Below, in pieces: positions 34,730-47,452 of a DNA stretch of 64,000 nt. Every line of letters starts with the position of its first letter. Position 1 is the stretch's first letter. The DNA is from Variovorax sp. IB41 (GTDB lineage Bacteria; Pseudomonadota; Gammaproteobacteria; Burkholderiales; Burkholderiaceae_C), in assembly GCF_016405905.1 (NCBI RefSeq), contig NZ_JAEFCB010000012.1, forward strand, positions 107,199-171,198. The letters run 5' to 3'. The notes beneath the pieces were generated by a model. The model was not told the origin of the DNA. It was given only the letters and a program-made list of their open reading frames with translations, and ran no database searches. Made by a program: the position numbers and the translations under genes.

Positions 34730-35962
34730 TTGAAGCAGCTCAAGAAATCGGCCAAGCTGGCCAACGTTCTCTACGACATCCGCGGTCCCATCATGGACGC
34801 CGCCAAGCAGATGGAAGAGGACGGCCAGAAGATCATCAAGCTCAATATCGGCAATCTGGCCGTGTTCGGCTTCGATGCGCCCGAGGAAATTCAGCAGGAC
34901 ATGATCCGCAACCTGCCCAATTCGGCAGGCTATTCCGACAGCAAGGGCGTCTTCGCCGCGCGCAAGGCGGTGATGCACGAGACCCAGAAGCAGGGCATTG
35001 CCGGCGTCACGCTGGACGACATCTACCTGGGCAACGGCGCCAGCGAACTGATCGCCATGTCCACGAACGCGCTGCTCGATGACGGCGACGAGCTCCTCCT
35101 GCCCGCCCCCGACTACCCGCTGTGGACCGCCTCCACGAGCCTCTCGGGCGGCACCCCGGTGCATTACCTGTGCGACGAGGCCAATGGCTGGATGCCCAAC
35201 CTGGACGACATCCGCGCCAAGATCACGCCCCGCACCAAGGGCATCGTGGTCATCAACCCGAACAACCCGACCGGCGCGCTCTACTCCGACGATCTGCTCA
35301 AGAGCATCGTGGCCATCGCGCGCGAACACGGCCTGGTGATCTTCGCCGACGAGGTCTACGACAAGGTGCTGTACGACGGCGTCAAGCACACCGCCATCGC
35401 GAGCCTCTCGACCGACGTGCTCACGCTCACCTTCAACTCGCTCTCCAAGAGCTACCGCTCGTGCGGCTACCGCGCCGGCTGGGTCGTGGTCTCGGGCGAC
35501 AAGCGCGCCGCGCAGGACTACATCGAGGGCCTGAACATGCTCTCGAACATGCGCCTGTGCGCCAACGTGCCGGGCCAGTGGGCCATCCAGACGGCGCTGG
35601 GCGGCTACCAGAGCATCAACGACCTGGTCTGCGACGGCGGGCGCCTGCGCCGCCAGCGCGACCTGGCCTACGAACTGATCACCGCCATTCCGGGCGTGAC
35701 CTGCGTGAAGCCCAGCGCCGCGCTCTACATGTTCCCCAGGCTCGACCCCGAGGTCTATCCGATCGCCGACGACCGCCAGTTCTTCCTCGAACTGCTCAAG
35801 GAAACCCGCGTGATGCTGGTGCAGGGCACCGGTTTCAACTGGGCCACGCCGGACCACTTCCGCATCGTGTTCCTGCCCCATGAAGACGACCTGCGCGAGG
35901 CCATCAACCGCATCGCGAAGTTCCTGGAGCAGTACCGCCTGCGCCGCAAGACGGCGTCATGA
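34730..35962 (+). CDS. alaA: Alanine aminotransferase AlaA-like PLP enzyme
   Basis: A 410-residue fold-type I aminotransferase expected to make alanine from pyruvate and glutamate. The PLP lysine is Lys240 in SLSKSYRSCG, and the phosphate-binding block INPNNPTGALYS is at 175-186. The start codon is TTG at 34730, preceded by GGGAGGG; the encoded MKQLKKSAKLANVLYDIRGP is conserved in the family, while the next methionine is too far inside. It precedes hom and thrC in a group of aspartate-family genes. Confidence 0.93.
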   Translation: MKQLKKSAKLANVLYDIRGPIMDAAKQMEEDGQKIIKLNIGNLAVFGFDAPEEIQQDMIRNLPNSAGYSDSKGVFAARKAVMHETQKQGIAGVTLDDIYLGNGASELIAMSTNALLDDGDELLLPAPDYPLWTASTSLSGGTPVHYLCDEANGWMPNLDDIRAKITPRTKGIVVINPNNPTGALYSDDLLKSIVAIAREHGLVIFADEVYDKVLYDGVKHTAIASLSTDVLTLTFNSLSKSYRSCGYRAGWVVVSGDKRAAQDYIEGLNMLSNMRLCANVPGQWAIQTALGGYQSINDLVCDGGRLRRQRDLAYELITAIPGVTCVKPSAALYMFPRLDPEVYPIADDRQFFLELLKETRVMLVQGTGFNWATPDHFRIVFLPHEDDLREAINRIAKFLEQYRLRRKTAS

Positions 35963-36077
35963 AAACCGCTGGCCTGGCGTGTGCCGTGGCCGCGCCGGCG
36001 ATGCCTGAACCCCCGCCCCGGCGATGCCTGAAGCCCGCCCCATCCAAACCATCCACGCCATGAGCGCGACTCTCCCA

Positions 36078-37400
<1,323 letters not shown>

Positions 37401-37418
37401 TCGCCATGGAGCGCCGCA

Positions 37419-37733
37419 GTGCCCACGCTGATCGCCACCTTCGCGCTGGTCGGGTTGCTGCGCTTCGCGCATGTGGAGCTTCCGCGCTGGCACCTGGCGT
37501 TCTGGTTCGCGGTGCTGGTCACGCTGGCGCTGTTCGCCAGCCTCGGATGGTGGCAGCTCGTGCTCAACGGCGCGGGCAGCTTTCTGGCCGCCTGGGCGTA
37601 CTTCGGCGCGCTCGATGCGACGGACAATGTCGAGTACCGCGCACTGCACTACATCGTTCTTTTCTTCGGCATGCTGGCGCTGATCGGCTCTCGCTTCTGG
37701 CTTGACATCCGCCACTATGGAATCGGTCTCTAG
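37419..37733 (+). CDS. Small hypothetical inner-membrane protein
   Basis: A 104-residue protein with three hydrophobic helices at about 3-17, 25-60 and 74-92. It starts at GTG, 18 bases after the hom stop; no in-frame ATG precedes the first helix. It lies between hom and thrC on the same strand and is probably co-transcribed. No family or function is recognised. Confidence 0.6.
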   Translation: MPTLIATFALVGLLRFAHVELPRWHLAFWFAVLVTLALFASLGWWQLVLNGAGSFLAAWAYFGALDATDNVEYRALHYIVLFFGMLALIGSRFWLDIRHYGIGL

Positions 37734-37742
37734 GAATATCTT

Positions 37743-39158
37743 GTGAACTACCTGAGCACCCGCGGTCACCCCGACCGCAAGCGCTTCTGTGAAATCCTCC
37801 TCGAAGGCCTCGCGCCCGATGGCGGCCTGTACCTGCCGGAAACCTACCCGCAGATCGACACCGCCACGCTCGCCAAATGGCGCGAGCTGCCGTACGCCGA
37901 ACTGGCCTTCGAGATCCTCTCGCTCTACATCGACGATATCTCGCCTGTCGACCTGAAGGCCATCTGCGCGAAGACCTACACCGCCGAGGTGTTCGGCACC
38001 GACGAGGTCGTGCCGCTGCGCGAGCTCGAGGACGGCGTGTACATCGAAGCCCTGTCCAACGGCCCCACGCTGGCCTTCAAGGACATGGCGATGCAGCTCC
38101 TGGGCAACCTGTTCGAGTACGAACTGACCCGCCGCGGCTCGCAGCTCAACATCCTGGGCGCCACCAGCGGCGACACCGGGAGCGCGGCCGAATACGCCAT
38201 GCGCGGCAAGAAGGGCGTGCGCGTCTTCATGACTTCGCCGGACGGCCGCATGAGCCCGTTCCAGCAGGCGCAGATGTTCAGCCTGCAGGACGAGAACATC
38301 CACAACATCGCCATCACCGGCGTGTTCGACGACTGCCAGGACATCGTGAAGGCGGTCTCCAACGACCTGGGCTTCAAGCGCAAGTACCGCATCGGCACGG
38401 TCAACTCGATCAACTGGGCGCGGCTGCTGGCGCAGGTCGTCTACTACTTCGCGGGCTACTTCCAGGCCACGGCAAGCAACGACAAGCCGGTGAGCTTCAC
38501 CGTGCCCTCGGGCAACTTCGGCAACGTCTGCGCGGGCCATGTGGCGCGCATGATGGGCCTGCCGGTCCAGACGCTGGTGGTCGCCACCAACGAGAACGAC
38601 GTGCTCGACGAGTTCTTCCGCACCGGCATCTACCGCGTGCGCGGCGCGGCCGACACGCACGAGACCTCCAGCCCGTCGATGGACATCAGCAAGGCCAGCA
38701 ATTTCGAGCGCTTCGTGTTCGATCTCGTGGGTCGCGACGCTGGCAAGCTGCGCAAGCTCTTCGTGGAAGACCTGGGCCTGGAAGGCCGCTTCGACCTGAG
38801 CGCCGATGCGGCGTTCAAGGACGCGGCCGGGCGCTTCGGCTTCGTGAGCAGCCGCAGCACGCATGCCGATCGCCTGGCCACCATCCGCGATACCGAAAAG
38901 CGCTTTGCCACGCTGGTCGATCCGCACACGGCCGACGGCCTGAAGGCCGCGCGCGAATTCCTCGTGCCGGGCGTGCCGATGGTGGTGCTCGAGACGGCGC
39001 TGCCGATCAAGTTCGCCGCCACGATCGTCGAAGCCCTGGGCCACGAGCCTGACCGGCCCGCGAAGTTCGAAGGCATCGAGGCGCTGCCCAAGCGCGTGGT
39101 CAAGCTGCCGGCGGACGCCGAGGCCGTGAAGGCCTACATCGCCCAGAACTGTGACTGA
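37743..39158 (+). CDS. thrC: Threonine synthase
   Basis: A 471-residue PLP enzyme converting O-phosphohomoserine to threonine. The N-terminal block MNYLSTRGHPDRKRFCEILL is typical of the longer fungal/proteobacterial class. The PLP lysine is Lys113 in TLAFKDMAMQ, and the phosphate-binding loop GATSGDTGSAAEYA follows. The start is GTG, nine bases after the small membrane protein. It completes the homoserine-to-threonine route begun by hom; a thrB gene is not in the window. Confidence 0.95.
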   Translation: MNYLSTRGHPDRKRFCEILLEGLAPDGGLYLPETYPQIDTATLAKWRELPYAELAFEILSLYIDDISPVDLKAICAKTYTAEVFGTDEVVPLRELEDGVYIEALSNGPTLAFKDMAMQLLGNLFEYELTRRGSQLNILGATSGDTGSAAEYAMRGKKGVRVFMTSPDGRMSPFQQAQMFSLQDENIHNIAITGVFDDCQDIVKAVSNDLGFKRKYRIGTVNSINWARLLAQVVYYFAGYFQATASNDKPVSFTVPSGNFGNVCAGHVARMMGLPVQTLVVATNENDVLDEFFRTGIYRVRGAADTHETSSPSMDISKASNFERFVFDLVGRDAGKLRKLFVEDLGLEGRFDLSADAAFKDAAGRFGFVSSRSTHADRLATIRDTEKRFATLVDPHTADGLKAAREFLVPGVPMVVLETALPIKFAATIVEALGHEPDRPAKFEGIEALPKRVVKLPADAEAVKAYIAQNCD

Positions 39159-39176
39159 CCGACACGGGGAATCGGC

Positions 39177-39722
39177 ATGAAAGTCGTCGGCTTCGCCGGC
39201 TACTCGGGCGCGGGCAAGACCACGCTGGTGGAGAAGCTGATTCCCGTGCTCAAGCGGCTCGGGCAGCGTGTCTCGGTGGTCAAGCATGCGCACCACAAGT
39301 TCGACATCGACCATCCGGGCAAGGACACGTACCGCCACCGCGAGGCCGGCGCGTTCGAGGTGGTCGTCGCCTCCGACAAGCGCCTGGCCGTGATGCGCGA
39401 ATTCGAGGTTCCGGTCGAGCTCAGCGTGCACCAACTGCTGGCCGAGCTGCATCCGGCCGCCGACTGGGTGCTGGTCGAGGGCTTTCGCCACAGCAACGTG
39501 CACAAGATCGAGGTCTGGCGCCAGCCCGAGGCAGGCGAGACGTTGCGGCCAGTGCTCTATCCGGACGACCCCTTCGTCACCGCCATCGCCACCGATGCGC
39601 CCGGCAGCCTGCCGGAGCCCACGGCCCGGCCGCTGTTCGACCTCGACGACGCCGAGGCCATCGCGCAGTGGCTCATCGCCAATGGCGGGCGCTTCGAGTA
39701 CAACCCGGAACACCATGGCTGA
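39177..39722 (+). CDS. mobB: Molybdopterin-guanine dinucleotide biosynthesis adapter MobB
   Basis: A 181-residue GTP-binding protein that helps attach GMP to molybdopterin. The P-loop GYSGAGKTT is at 8-16 and the family motif VSVVKHAHHKFDIDHPGKDT follows. A GGGGA site lies before the ATG. Its stop overlaps the moeA start by eight bases, so the two are translated together. Confidence 0.93.
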   Translation: MKVVGFAGYSGAGKTTLVEKLIPVLKRLGQRVSVVKHAHHKFDIDHPGKDTYRHREAGAFEVVVASDKRLAVMREFEVPVELSVHQLLAELHPAADWVLVEGFRHSNVHKIEVWRQPEAGETLRPVLYPDDPFVTAIATDAPGSLPEPTARPLFDLDDAEAIAQWLIANGGRFEYNPEHHG

Positions 39723-41001
39723 CACACCCGTTCCGTTCTCCGCGTCCAACGCGCGGCCCCCGCTGATGCCGCTGGACGAGGCCATCGCGCAATTGCTGGC
39801 CAAGGCCACGCCTGCGCTTCCCGCCGAGAGCGTCGTCACCTTCGACGCCGACGGCCGCGTGCTCGCACAGGACATCGTCTCCGGCCTCACCGTGCCGCCG
39901 CGCGACAACAGCGCGATGGACGGCTACGCCGTGCGCGCGGCCGACTGCGCCGCGCCCGGCGCAGTGCTCGAGGTGACGCAGCGGATTCCCGCGGGCACCG
40001 TCGGCACGCCGCTCGCAGCGGGCACCGCGGCGCGCATCTTCACCGGCGCGCAGATCCCCGAGGGCGCCGATGCGGTCGTGATGCAGGAAGACACCACCGC
40101 CACGCCGCAGGAAGGCGGCCTGGGCTCGGTACGCATCGCGATCGTTCCCGCGGCCGGCCAGTGGGTCCGCCGCGCGGGCGAAGACGTGGCCTCCGGCGAC
40201 GTCGTGCTGAAGAAAGGCGAACGCCTCACACCCGCCGCGCTCGGCCTCGCGGCCAGCGTCGGCTTCCACAAGCTGCAGGTCGCGCGCAAGCCGCGCGTGG
40301 CCATGCTCTCCACCGGCGACGAGCTGGTGATGCCCGGCGAGGTCGCGCCCGACGCGATGAAGCCCGGCGCGATCTACAACTCCAACCGCTTCTTCATGCG
40401 CGCCTTGCTGCACCGGCTGGGCTGCGAAGTGAACGACCTGGGCATCGTGCCCGACAACCGCGAAACCACCATCGCGGCACTGCGCGATGCGGCCGAGGCG
40501 AGCGACCTGATCATCACGACCGGCGGCGTCTCCGTCGGCGAGGAAGACCACATCCGCGCCGCGCTGCAGACGCTCGGCGAGCTGCAGCTGTGGTCGCTGT
40601 CGATGAAGCCCGGCAAGCCCTTCGCCTATGGCTCCATCGCGCGCAGCAGCGGGCAGGGCGTGTGCCACGTGACGGGGCTGCCCGGCAACCCGGTGTCGAG
40701 CTTCCTCACCTTCCTGATGCTCGTGCGCCCGTTCCTGCTGACGCTGCAGGGCGCCGATCGCGTGACGCCCGAGGCCGTGCAGATGCGCGCCGATTTCGAT
40801 TGGCTGCGCGCCGACAAGCGCCGCGAGTTCCTGCGCGCACGGCGCAACGCCGCGGGCGGGCTCGACCTGTTCGCCAACCAGAGTTCGGGCGTGCTGACCT
40901 CGATGGTCTGGGGCGACGGCGTGGTCGACAACCCCTCGGGCCAGACGATCAAGTCGGGCGACACCGTGAACTTCATTCCCTTCGCCTCGCTGCTCGCCTG
41001 A
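39715..41001 (+). CDS. moeA: Molybdopterin molybdenumtransferase MoeA
   Basis: A 428-residue enzyme that inserts molybdenum into molybdopterin. The signatures DNSAMDGYAV (about 63-72), FTGAQIPEGADAVVMQED and TTGGVSVGEEDHI are present, in the order expected for the MoeA/gephyrin fold. The ATG at 39715 lies within the end of mobB. It forms a run with mobB and moaD. Confidence 0.95.
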   Translation: MADTPVPFSASNARPPLMPLDEAIAQLLAKATPALPAESVVTFDADGRVLAQDIVSGLTVPPRDNSAMDGYAVRAADCAAPGAVLEVTQRIPAGTVGTPLAAGTAARIFTGAQIPEGADAVVMQEDTTATPQEGGLGSVRIAIVPAAGQWVRRAGEDVASGDVVLKKGERLTPAALGLAASVGFHKLQVARKPRVAMLSTGDELVMPGEVAPDAMKPGAIYNSNRFFMRALLHRLGCEVNDLGIVPDNRETTIAALRDAAEASDLIITTGGVSVGEEDHIRAALQTLGELQLWSLSMKPGKPFAYGSIARSSGQGVCHVTGLPGNPVSSFLTFLMLVRPFLLTLQGADRVTPEAVQMRADFDWLRADKRREFLRARRNAAGGLDLFANQSSGVLTSMVWGDGVVDNPSGQTIKSGDTVNFIPFASLLA

Positions 41002-41008
41002 CATCGTC

Positions 41009-41260
41009 ATGAAGGTCCAGATCCGTTATTTCGCCTCGGTGCGCGAGGCGCTCTCCACGAGCAACGAAAGCGTCGACACCCGCGCCGAAACGCTCGCCGC
41101 ATTGCGCGACGAACTCATCGCGCGCGGCGGGGCGCACGCCATCGCGCTCGCCCGCGGCAGGGCGGTGCGCATGGCGCTCGACCAGGTCATGAGCGACGAA
41201 GCCGCAGCCCTGCACGAAGGCTGCGAGGTCGCGTTCTTCCCGCCGGTTACGGGCGGCTGA
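41009..41260 (+). CDS. moaD: Molybdopterin synthase sulfur carrier subunit MoaD
   Basis: An 83-residue ubiquitin-like protein that starts MKVQIRYFASVREAL and ends in the required Gly-Gly (PPVTGG), which becomes the thiocarboxylate. It follows moeA by seven bases. Its last 14 bases overlap the 3' end of the convergent dapA-like gene. Its partner moaE lies 1.1 kb away, beyond that gene. Confidence 0.95.
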   Translation: MKVQIRYFASVREALSTSNESVDTRAETLAALRDELIARGGAHAIALARGRAVRMALDQVMSDEAAALHEGCEVAFFPPVTGG

Positions 41261-42143
41261 GCCGCGCGTCCAGCGCCACGAGGCGCTCGCGCAGGCCGTC
41301 GGAGGCGCGCGTCATCGGCGAGCGCAACTCGTCGCGCATCGCGCCGCCCTGCGCCAGCAGCGCCTTCAAGGGGCCGGGGTTCGACTCGGCGAACAGCATC
41401 TCGATCAGCGGCTGCAGCGGCTGCCATTCGGCGCGCGCCTCGGCCACGCGGTTGTCGGCCAGGAGCCGCAGCACCTGCACGAAGCGCTTCGTCTGCACAT
41501 GCCCGCTCGCCGCGATGGCGCCCACGCCGCCTTCGGCCACGGTGGAGAAGATCTGGTGGTCTTCGCCCGACAGCACCTGCAGCCGGCCATCGGCGATCAA
41601 CGCACGCGTCTTGGCCATGTCGCCGCCGCAGTCCTTGATGCCCTGGATGCGCGGGTGCGCGGCCAGCGCCAGCAGCGTCTCGCGCGAGAGGATGGCGCCA
41701 GTGCGGTAGGGGATGTCGTAGATCAGCACCGGCACCGCGCTCGCATCGGCGATCGCGCGGAACCATTCGAGCAGGCCGGCCTGCGATGGGCGGATGTAGT
41801 GCGGCGCGGGCACCAGCAGGCCCGCGAGCGGGCGTTCCGAAAGCTGGCGCACCCAGGCCGTCGTCTTGCCCAGGTGGTAGCCCGAGAGGCCCATGACGAC
41901 CGGCAGGCCGCTGGCGGCCGCCAGCACCGTGTCGAGCGATGCGAGTTGCTCCACCTCGTCGAGCGCCGCGGCTTCGCCGGTCGAGCCGCAGACCACGAAG
42001 CCGGCCACGCCGTCGGCGGCGAGGCGCCGGGTCAGCGCGGAGAGCGCGGCATGATCGACAGCGTCGTCGCGGAACGGCGTGACAAGCGGAATCCAGAGGC
42101 CCGAAAAATCAGGGGTGGGGGAGGCGGGTTGTTGTTGTGGCAC
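41247..42143 (-). CDS. dapA: Dihydrodipicolinate synthase family protein
   Basis: A 298-residue class I aldolase of the DHDPS/NAL superfamily. The Schiff-base lysine is Lys170 in QGIKDCGG, with Tyr142 and Arg147 (YDIPYRTG), GSTGE at 53-57 and Tyr116 (PHYIRPSQ), so all residues of the 4-hydroxy-tetrahydrodipicolinate synthase site have counterparts. The gene is inserted against the strand between moaD and moaE. Comamonadaceae often have several such paralogues, so its true substrate may differ and the symbol is tentative. Confidence 0.8.
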   Translation of the reverse strand: MPQQQPASPTPDFSGLWIPLVTPFRDDAVDHAALSALTRRLAADGVAGFVVCGSTGEAAALDEVEQLASLDTVLAAASGLPVVMGLSGYHLGKTTAWVRQLSERPLAGLLVPAPHYIRPSQAGLLEWFRAIADASAVPVLIYDIPYRTGAILSRETLLALAAHPRIQGIKDCGGDMAKTRALIADGRLQVLSGEDHQIFSTVAEGGVGAIAASGHVQTKRFVQVLRLLADNRVAEARAEWQPLQPLIEMLFAESNPGPLKALLAQGGAMRDELRSPMTRASDGLRERLVALDARLSRP

Positions 42144-42228
42144 GCAGGTTTCCTTTCAGGAATCAACCGATGGAAAGAACCACCGTCCGATGCGCGCACA
42201 ACCATGCAGGGGTCAAAGCCTTTGGGCA

Positions 42229-42257
42229 GGTTCCGTCGCTCATCCGACGACGGAACC
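42229..42257. repeat. 10-bp hairpin in the dapA/moaE gap
   Basis: GGTTCCGTCG and CGACGGAACC form a perfect ten-pair stem with a nine-base loop. No T run follows on either strand, so it is not a standard terminator. The 253-base gap between the two divergent genes also holds a second, larger hairpin. Confidence 0.65.
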
Positions 42258-42315
42258 GCAGCTCCGGTCAGACGAGCTTTGGTTTTTTGGCTTTGCTGCC
42301 CTGGCGCGCGCAACG

Positions 42316-42346
42316 GCTCTCGGGGTGCGTAAGCACCGTGGAGAGC
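42316..42346 (+). other. Structured element with GTAA-capped hairpin upstream of moaE
   Basis: An outer GCTCTC/GAGAGC stem encloses an inner GGTGC/GCACC stem capped by GTAA, a GNRA-type tetraloop, when read on the plus strand. It lies 51-81 bases before the moaE start. It could be part of a regulatory RNA, but a -10-like CACAAT right next to moaE (42385-42390) would put it outside the transcript. Confidence 0.45.
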
Positions 42347-42396
42347 GTGGCGAGGCAAGGCATGGACGCAGTCTATCCCGATGCCACAATCCGGAC

Positions 42397-42873
42397 ATGA
42401 GCGTTGCGCGTGTTTCGATCCAGACGGGTGATTTCGACTTGAGCCACGAGCTCGCCACGTTGCGCGCGGGCGACAAGCGCGTGGGCGCGGTCTGCAGCTT
42501 CATCGGCACGGTGCGAGACCGCAACGACGGCAGCACCGTCGCGTCGATGGAGCTGGAGCACTACCCCGGCATGACCGAGAAGGCCATCGAAGCCATGATC
42601 GACGAGGCCCACAAGCGCTTCGACATCCTGGGCGCCCGCGTGATCCACCGCATCGGCCTCCTGCAGCCGCTCGACCAGATCATGATGGTGGCGGTGGTCT
42701 CGGCCCACCGCGGCCAGAGCTTCGAGGCCTGCGAGTTCCTGATGGATTACTTGAAGACCCAGGCCCCGTTTTGGAAAAAAGAACAGACGCCCGAAGGCGC
42801 CCGCTGGGTCGATGCGCGCGTCGCCGACGACGCGGCGCTGGCGCGCTGGGGCATCTCTGCCCCGAACGCTTGA
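42397..42873 (+). CDS. moaE: Molybdopterin synthase catalytic subunit MoaE
   Basis: A 158-residue large subunit of molybdopterin synthase, which uses MoaD thiocarboxylate to make the dithiolene. Signatures are GAVCSFIGTVRDRNDG, LEHYPGMTEKAIEAM, IHRIGLLQPLDQIMMVAV and the lysine-containing end PFWKKEQTPEGARWVDA. The start has no clear Shine-Dalgarno; CACAAT ends six bases before the ATG. It is divergent from the dapA-like gene and convergent with the Bug gene. Confidence 0.95.
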   Translation: MSVARVSIQTGDFDLSHELATLRAGDKRVGAVCSFIGTVRDRNDGSTVASMELEHYPGMTEKAIEAMIDEAHKRFDILGARVIHRIGLLQPLDQIMMVAVVSAHRGQSFEACEFLMDYLKTQAPFWKKEQTPEGARWVDARVADDAALARWGISAPNA

Positions 42874-42879
42874 AACAGC

Positions 42880-43875
42880 TTACAGCGGCTTGAACCCGCT
42901 GGCCTGGATGATCCGCTCCCACGTCTGCGTGTACGTGCGCACGCGGCCCGCGAACTGCCCCTGCGGCTCGTAGCCGACCGTCAGCCCCATCGTCGTGAGC
43001 TTCTGCTTCACATCAGGCATCGCCAGCACCTTCTGCAGCGCATCGCCGTACTTGTCGATGATCGGCTGCGGCGTTCCCACCGGCGCGAAGATGCCGTAGT
43101 AGGGCAGGTCTTCCAGGTTCGAGAAGCCCAGCTCGGTGAAGGTCGGCACGTTCGGAATCACCGCCTGGCGCTTGGCGCCGATCGACGCCACGATGCGCAC
43201 CTTGCCCGCCTTGTGGTTCTCGATGAAGTCCGGCACCGAGGCGATGCCCGCGGTGATCTGGTTGCCCAGCATGTCGGCCGTCATCGGCGCGCTGCCGCGG
43301 TAGGGCGCGGGCTGCACGTCGATCTTGTACTTGTCCGAGATCATCTTCACGAGGAATTCGGGAATCGACGCGGGCGCCGGGATGCCGATGGTCTCCTTGC
43401 CGCCTCTGGCCGTGCGGACCCACTTGACGTACTCGTCGATGCTCTTGGCCGGCGTGCCGCCCGAGACGGCCAGCACATTGGCGAAGGTGGCGAAGCCGGC
43501 CACGGGCACGAAGTCGGTGGCGGGGTTGAAGCCCGGGTTCTTCACCACCTGCGGCAGGATCGAGATGGTGTGGTCGTGCGAGAGGAAGAGCGTGTGGCCG
43601 TCGGCGGGCGACGATTTCAGCACCGTCGCGGCGATCTGCCCGCCCGCGCCGGCGCGGTTCTCCACCACCACCGGCACGCCCAGCACGTCCTTGAGCTTTT
43701 CGCCCAGGGTGCGCGCGATGGCATCGGTGCCCGCGCCGGCGGGAAAGCCGACCAGGATGCGGATCGGCGTGCCGCTCTGGGCCTGCGCCAGCCCGGCCAT
43801 GCCCATGGCGGCGGCAAAAAGACCCACGCTGAGCGCGCGACGCACCGGCTGTACGCGCTGCATTGAAAAACCCAT
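42880..43875 (-). CDS. Bug-family tripartite tricarboxylate transporter binding protein
   Basis: A 331-residue periplasmic solute-binding protein. The signal peptide (about 1-32) ends AGLAQAQ. The mature protein has the Bug signatures IRILVGFPAGAGTDAIART and VVVENRAGAGGQIAA. Such proteins bind carboxylates or other small acids, and Comamonadaceae carry dozens, mostly without transporter genes nearby, as here. The ATG at 43875 has GGAG seven bases upstream; 43863 is an alternative. It is divergent from clpB. Confidence 0.92.
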   Translation of the reverse strand: MGFSMQRVQPVRRALSVGLFAAAMGMAGLAQAQSGTPIRILVGFPAGAGTDAIARTLGEKLKDVLGVPVVVENRAGAGGQIAATVLKSSPADGHTLFLSHDHTISILPQVVKNPGFNPATDFVPVAGFATFANVLAVSGGTPAKSIDEYVKWVRTARGGKETIGIPAPASIPEFLVKMISDKYKIDVQPAPYRGSAPMTADMLGNQITAGIASVPDFIENHKAGKVRIVASIGAKRQAVIPNVPTFTELGFSNLEDLPYYGIFAPVGTPQPIIDKYGDALQKVLAMPDVKQKLTTMGLTVGYEPQGQFAGRVRTYTQTWERIIQASGFKPL

Positions 43876-43940
43876 GATCGACTCCATTCGAGAGAGAGAA
43901 ATGCCTACGGCAAAAAGGTGCGGTGCACCGTGCAATACCC

Positions 43941-43959
43941 GTGCCCGCGGCGCGGGCAC
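43941..43959. repeat. Hairpin next to the clpB promoter
   Basis: GTGCCCGC and GCGGGCAC pair perfectly around a three-base loop, ending 11 bases before the -35 box of the clpB heat-shock promoter. It might stop transcription from upstream or be an operator; no T run is present. Confidence 0.5.
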
Positions 43960-43969
43960 GGTTCACAAC

Positions 43970-43997
43970 CTTGAATCGTGCCCGAACGGCCCTATTT
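43970..43997 (+). promoter_or_regulatory. Sigma-32 heat-shock promoter of clpB
   Basis: CTTGAA (43970-43975), a 14-base spacer and CCCTATTT (43990-43997) match the sigma-32 consensus CTTGAA-N13-17-CCCCATnT with one mismatch in the -10 element. The predicted start is about 13 bases before the clpB ATG, giving a very short leader that still includes the AGGA ribosome site. Confidence 0.8.
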
Positions 43998-44016
43998 TGG
44001 ATGCAGGAATACCACC

Positions 44017-46638
<2,622 letters not shown>

Positions 46639-46644
46639 AGTCGG

Positions 46645-46989
46645 ATGATGAACTTCATTCTTCGCGTGATTCTTCTGCTCCTGGGGCTGGTGTTCGCGGC
46701 CAGCCTGGCCGTCGCGGTCATGCTGCTGGCGGCCGTGTGGGGCGTGCGCTACGCCTGGGGGCGCCTCACGGGCAAGCCCGTGACGCCCTGGATGGCGTCG
46801 ATGGGCGGGCGCTTCAACCCGCGCTCGGGCTTCGACCGGTTTCGCAATGCGGCAAATCCGGCCGAGCCCACCGCCGCCGACGTCACCAACGCGCGGGCGC
46901 GCGGCGAATCGGTGGTGCGCGCCGAGCGCATCCGCGGCAATGCCAGCGACGTGACCGACGTCGCGCCGAAATCGGTCTCGCGCGGCTGA
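46645..46989 (+). CDS. Small hypothetical membrane protein
   Basis: A 114-residue protein with one or two closely spaced hydrophobic helices at about 5-35, followed by a basic, probably cytoplasmic tail rich in Arg and Ala. It begins with two methionines; the second ATG (46648) lies six bases after a TAAAGT hexamer, so it may be the real start of a leaderless message. No family is recognised. It is just downstream of clpB on the same strand. Confidence 0.6.
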   Translation: MMNFILRVILLLLGLVFAASLAVAVMLLAAVWGVRYAWGRLTGKPVTPWMASMGGRFNPRSGFDRFRNAANPAEPTAADVTNARARGESVVRAERIRGNASDVTDVAPKSVSRG

Positions 46990-47044
46990 CCTCGACCCTG
47001 GCCCTTCGCCGCCGCCGCACGCGTTTGAAGGCACACTCGCCTTC

Positions 47045-47452
47045 ATGCTCCGCCCACCGCTCCTGATCGATCCCGACGAAGTCGAGATCAGCGCCATCCG
47101 GGCGCAGGGCGCGGGCGGGCAGAACGTCAACAAGGTCTCCAGCGCGATCCACCTGCGCTACGACATCCCCGCAAGCTCATTGCCCGCCGACGTGAAGGAG
47201 CGGCTGCTCGCGCTGCGCGACAGCCGCATCACGCAGGAGGGCGTCTTCGTGCTCAAGGCGCAGCAGCACCGCACGCAGGAGATGAACCGCGCCGACGCGC
47301 TCGCGCGCCTGCAGGCGGTGATCGACACCGTCGCCACGCCGCCGCGCGTGCGGCGCGCCACCAAGCCGACCTATGGGTCCAAGCAGCGCCGGCTCGAGGG
47401 CAAGAGCCAGCGCGCGCAGATCAAGAACTTGCGCGGACCGGTGCGGGACTGA
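47045..47452 (+). CDS. arfB: Alternative ribosome-rescue factor ArfB (peptidyl-tRNA hydrolase)
   Basis: A 135-residue release factor-like protein that frees ribosomes stalled on broken mRNA. The catalytic GGQ is at 24-26 in RAQGAGGQNVNK. The basic C-terminal tail (about 105-135, KQRRLEGKSQRAQIKNLRG) is the part that enters the empty mRNA channel. It lacks codon-reading domains. A CACACT hexamer ends seven bases before the ATG. The 3' end overlaps the convergent gene by about 30 bases. Confidence 0.95.
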   Translation: MLRPPLLIDPDEVEISAIRAQGAGGQNVNKVSSAIHLRYDIPASSLPADVKERLLALRDSRITQEGVFVLKAQQHRTQEMNRADALARLQAVIDTVATPPRVRRATKPTYGSKQRRLEGKSQRAQIKNLRGPVRD

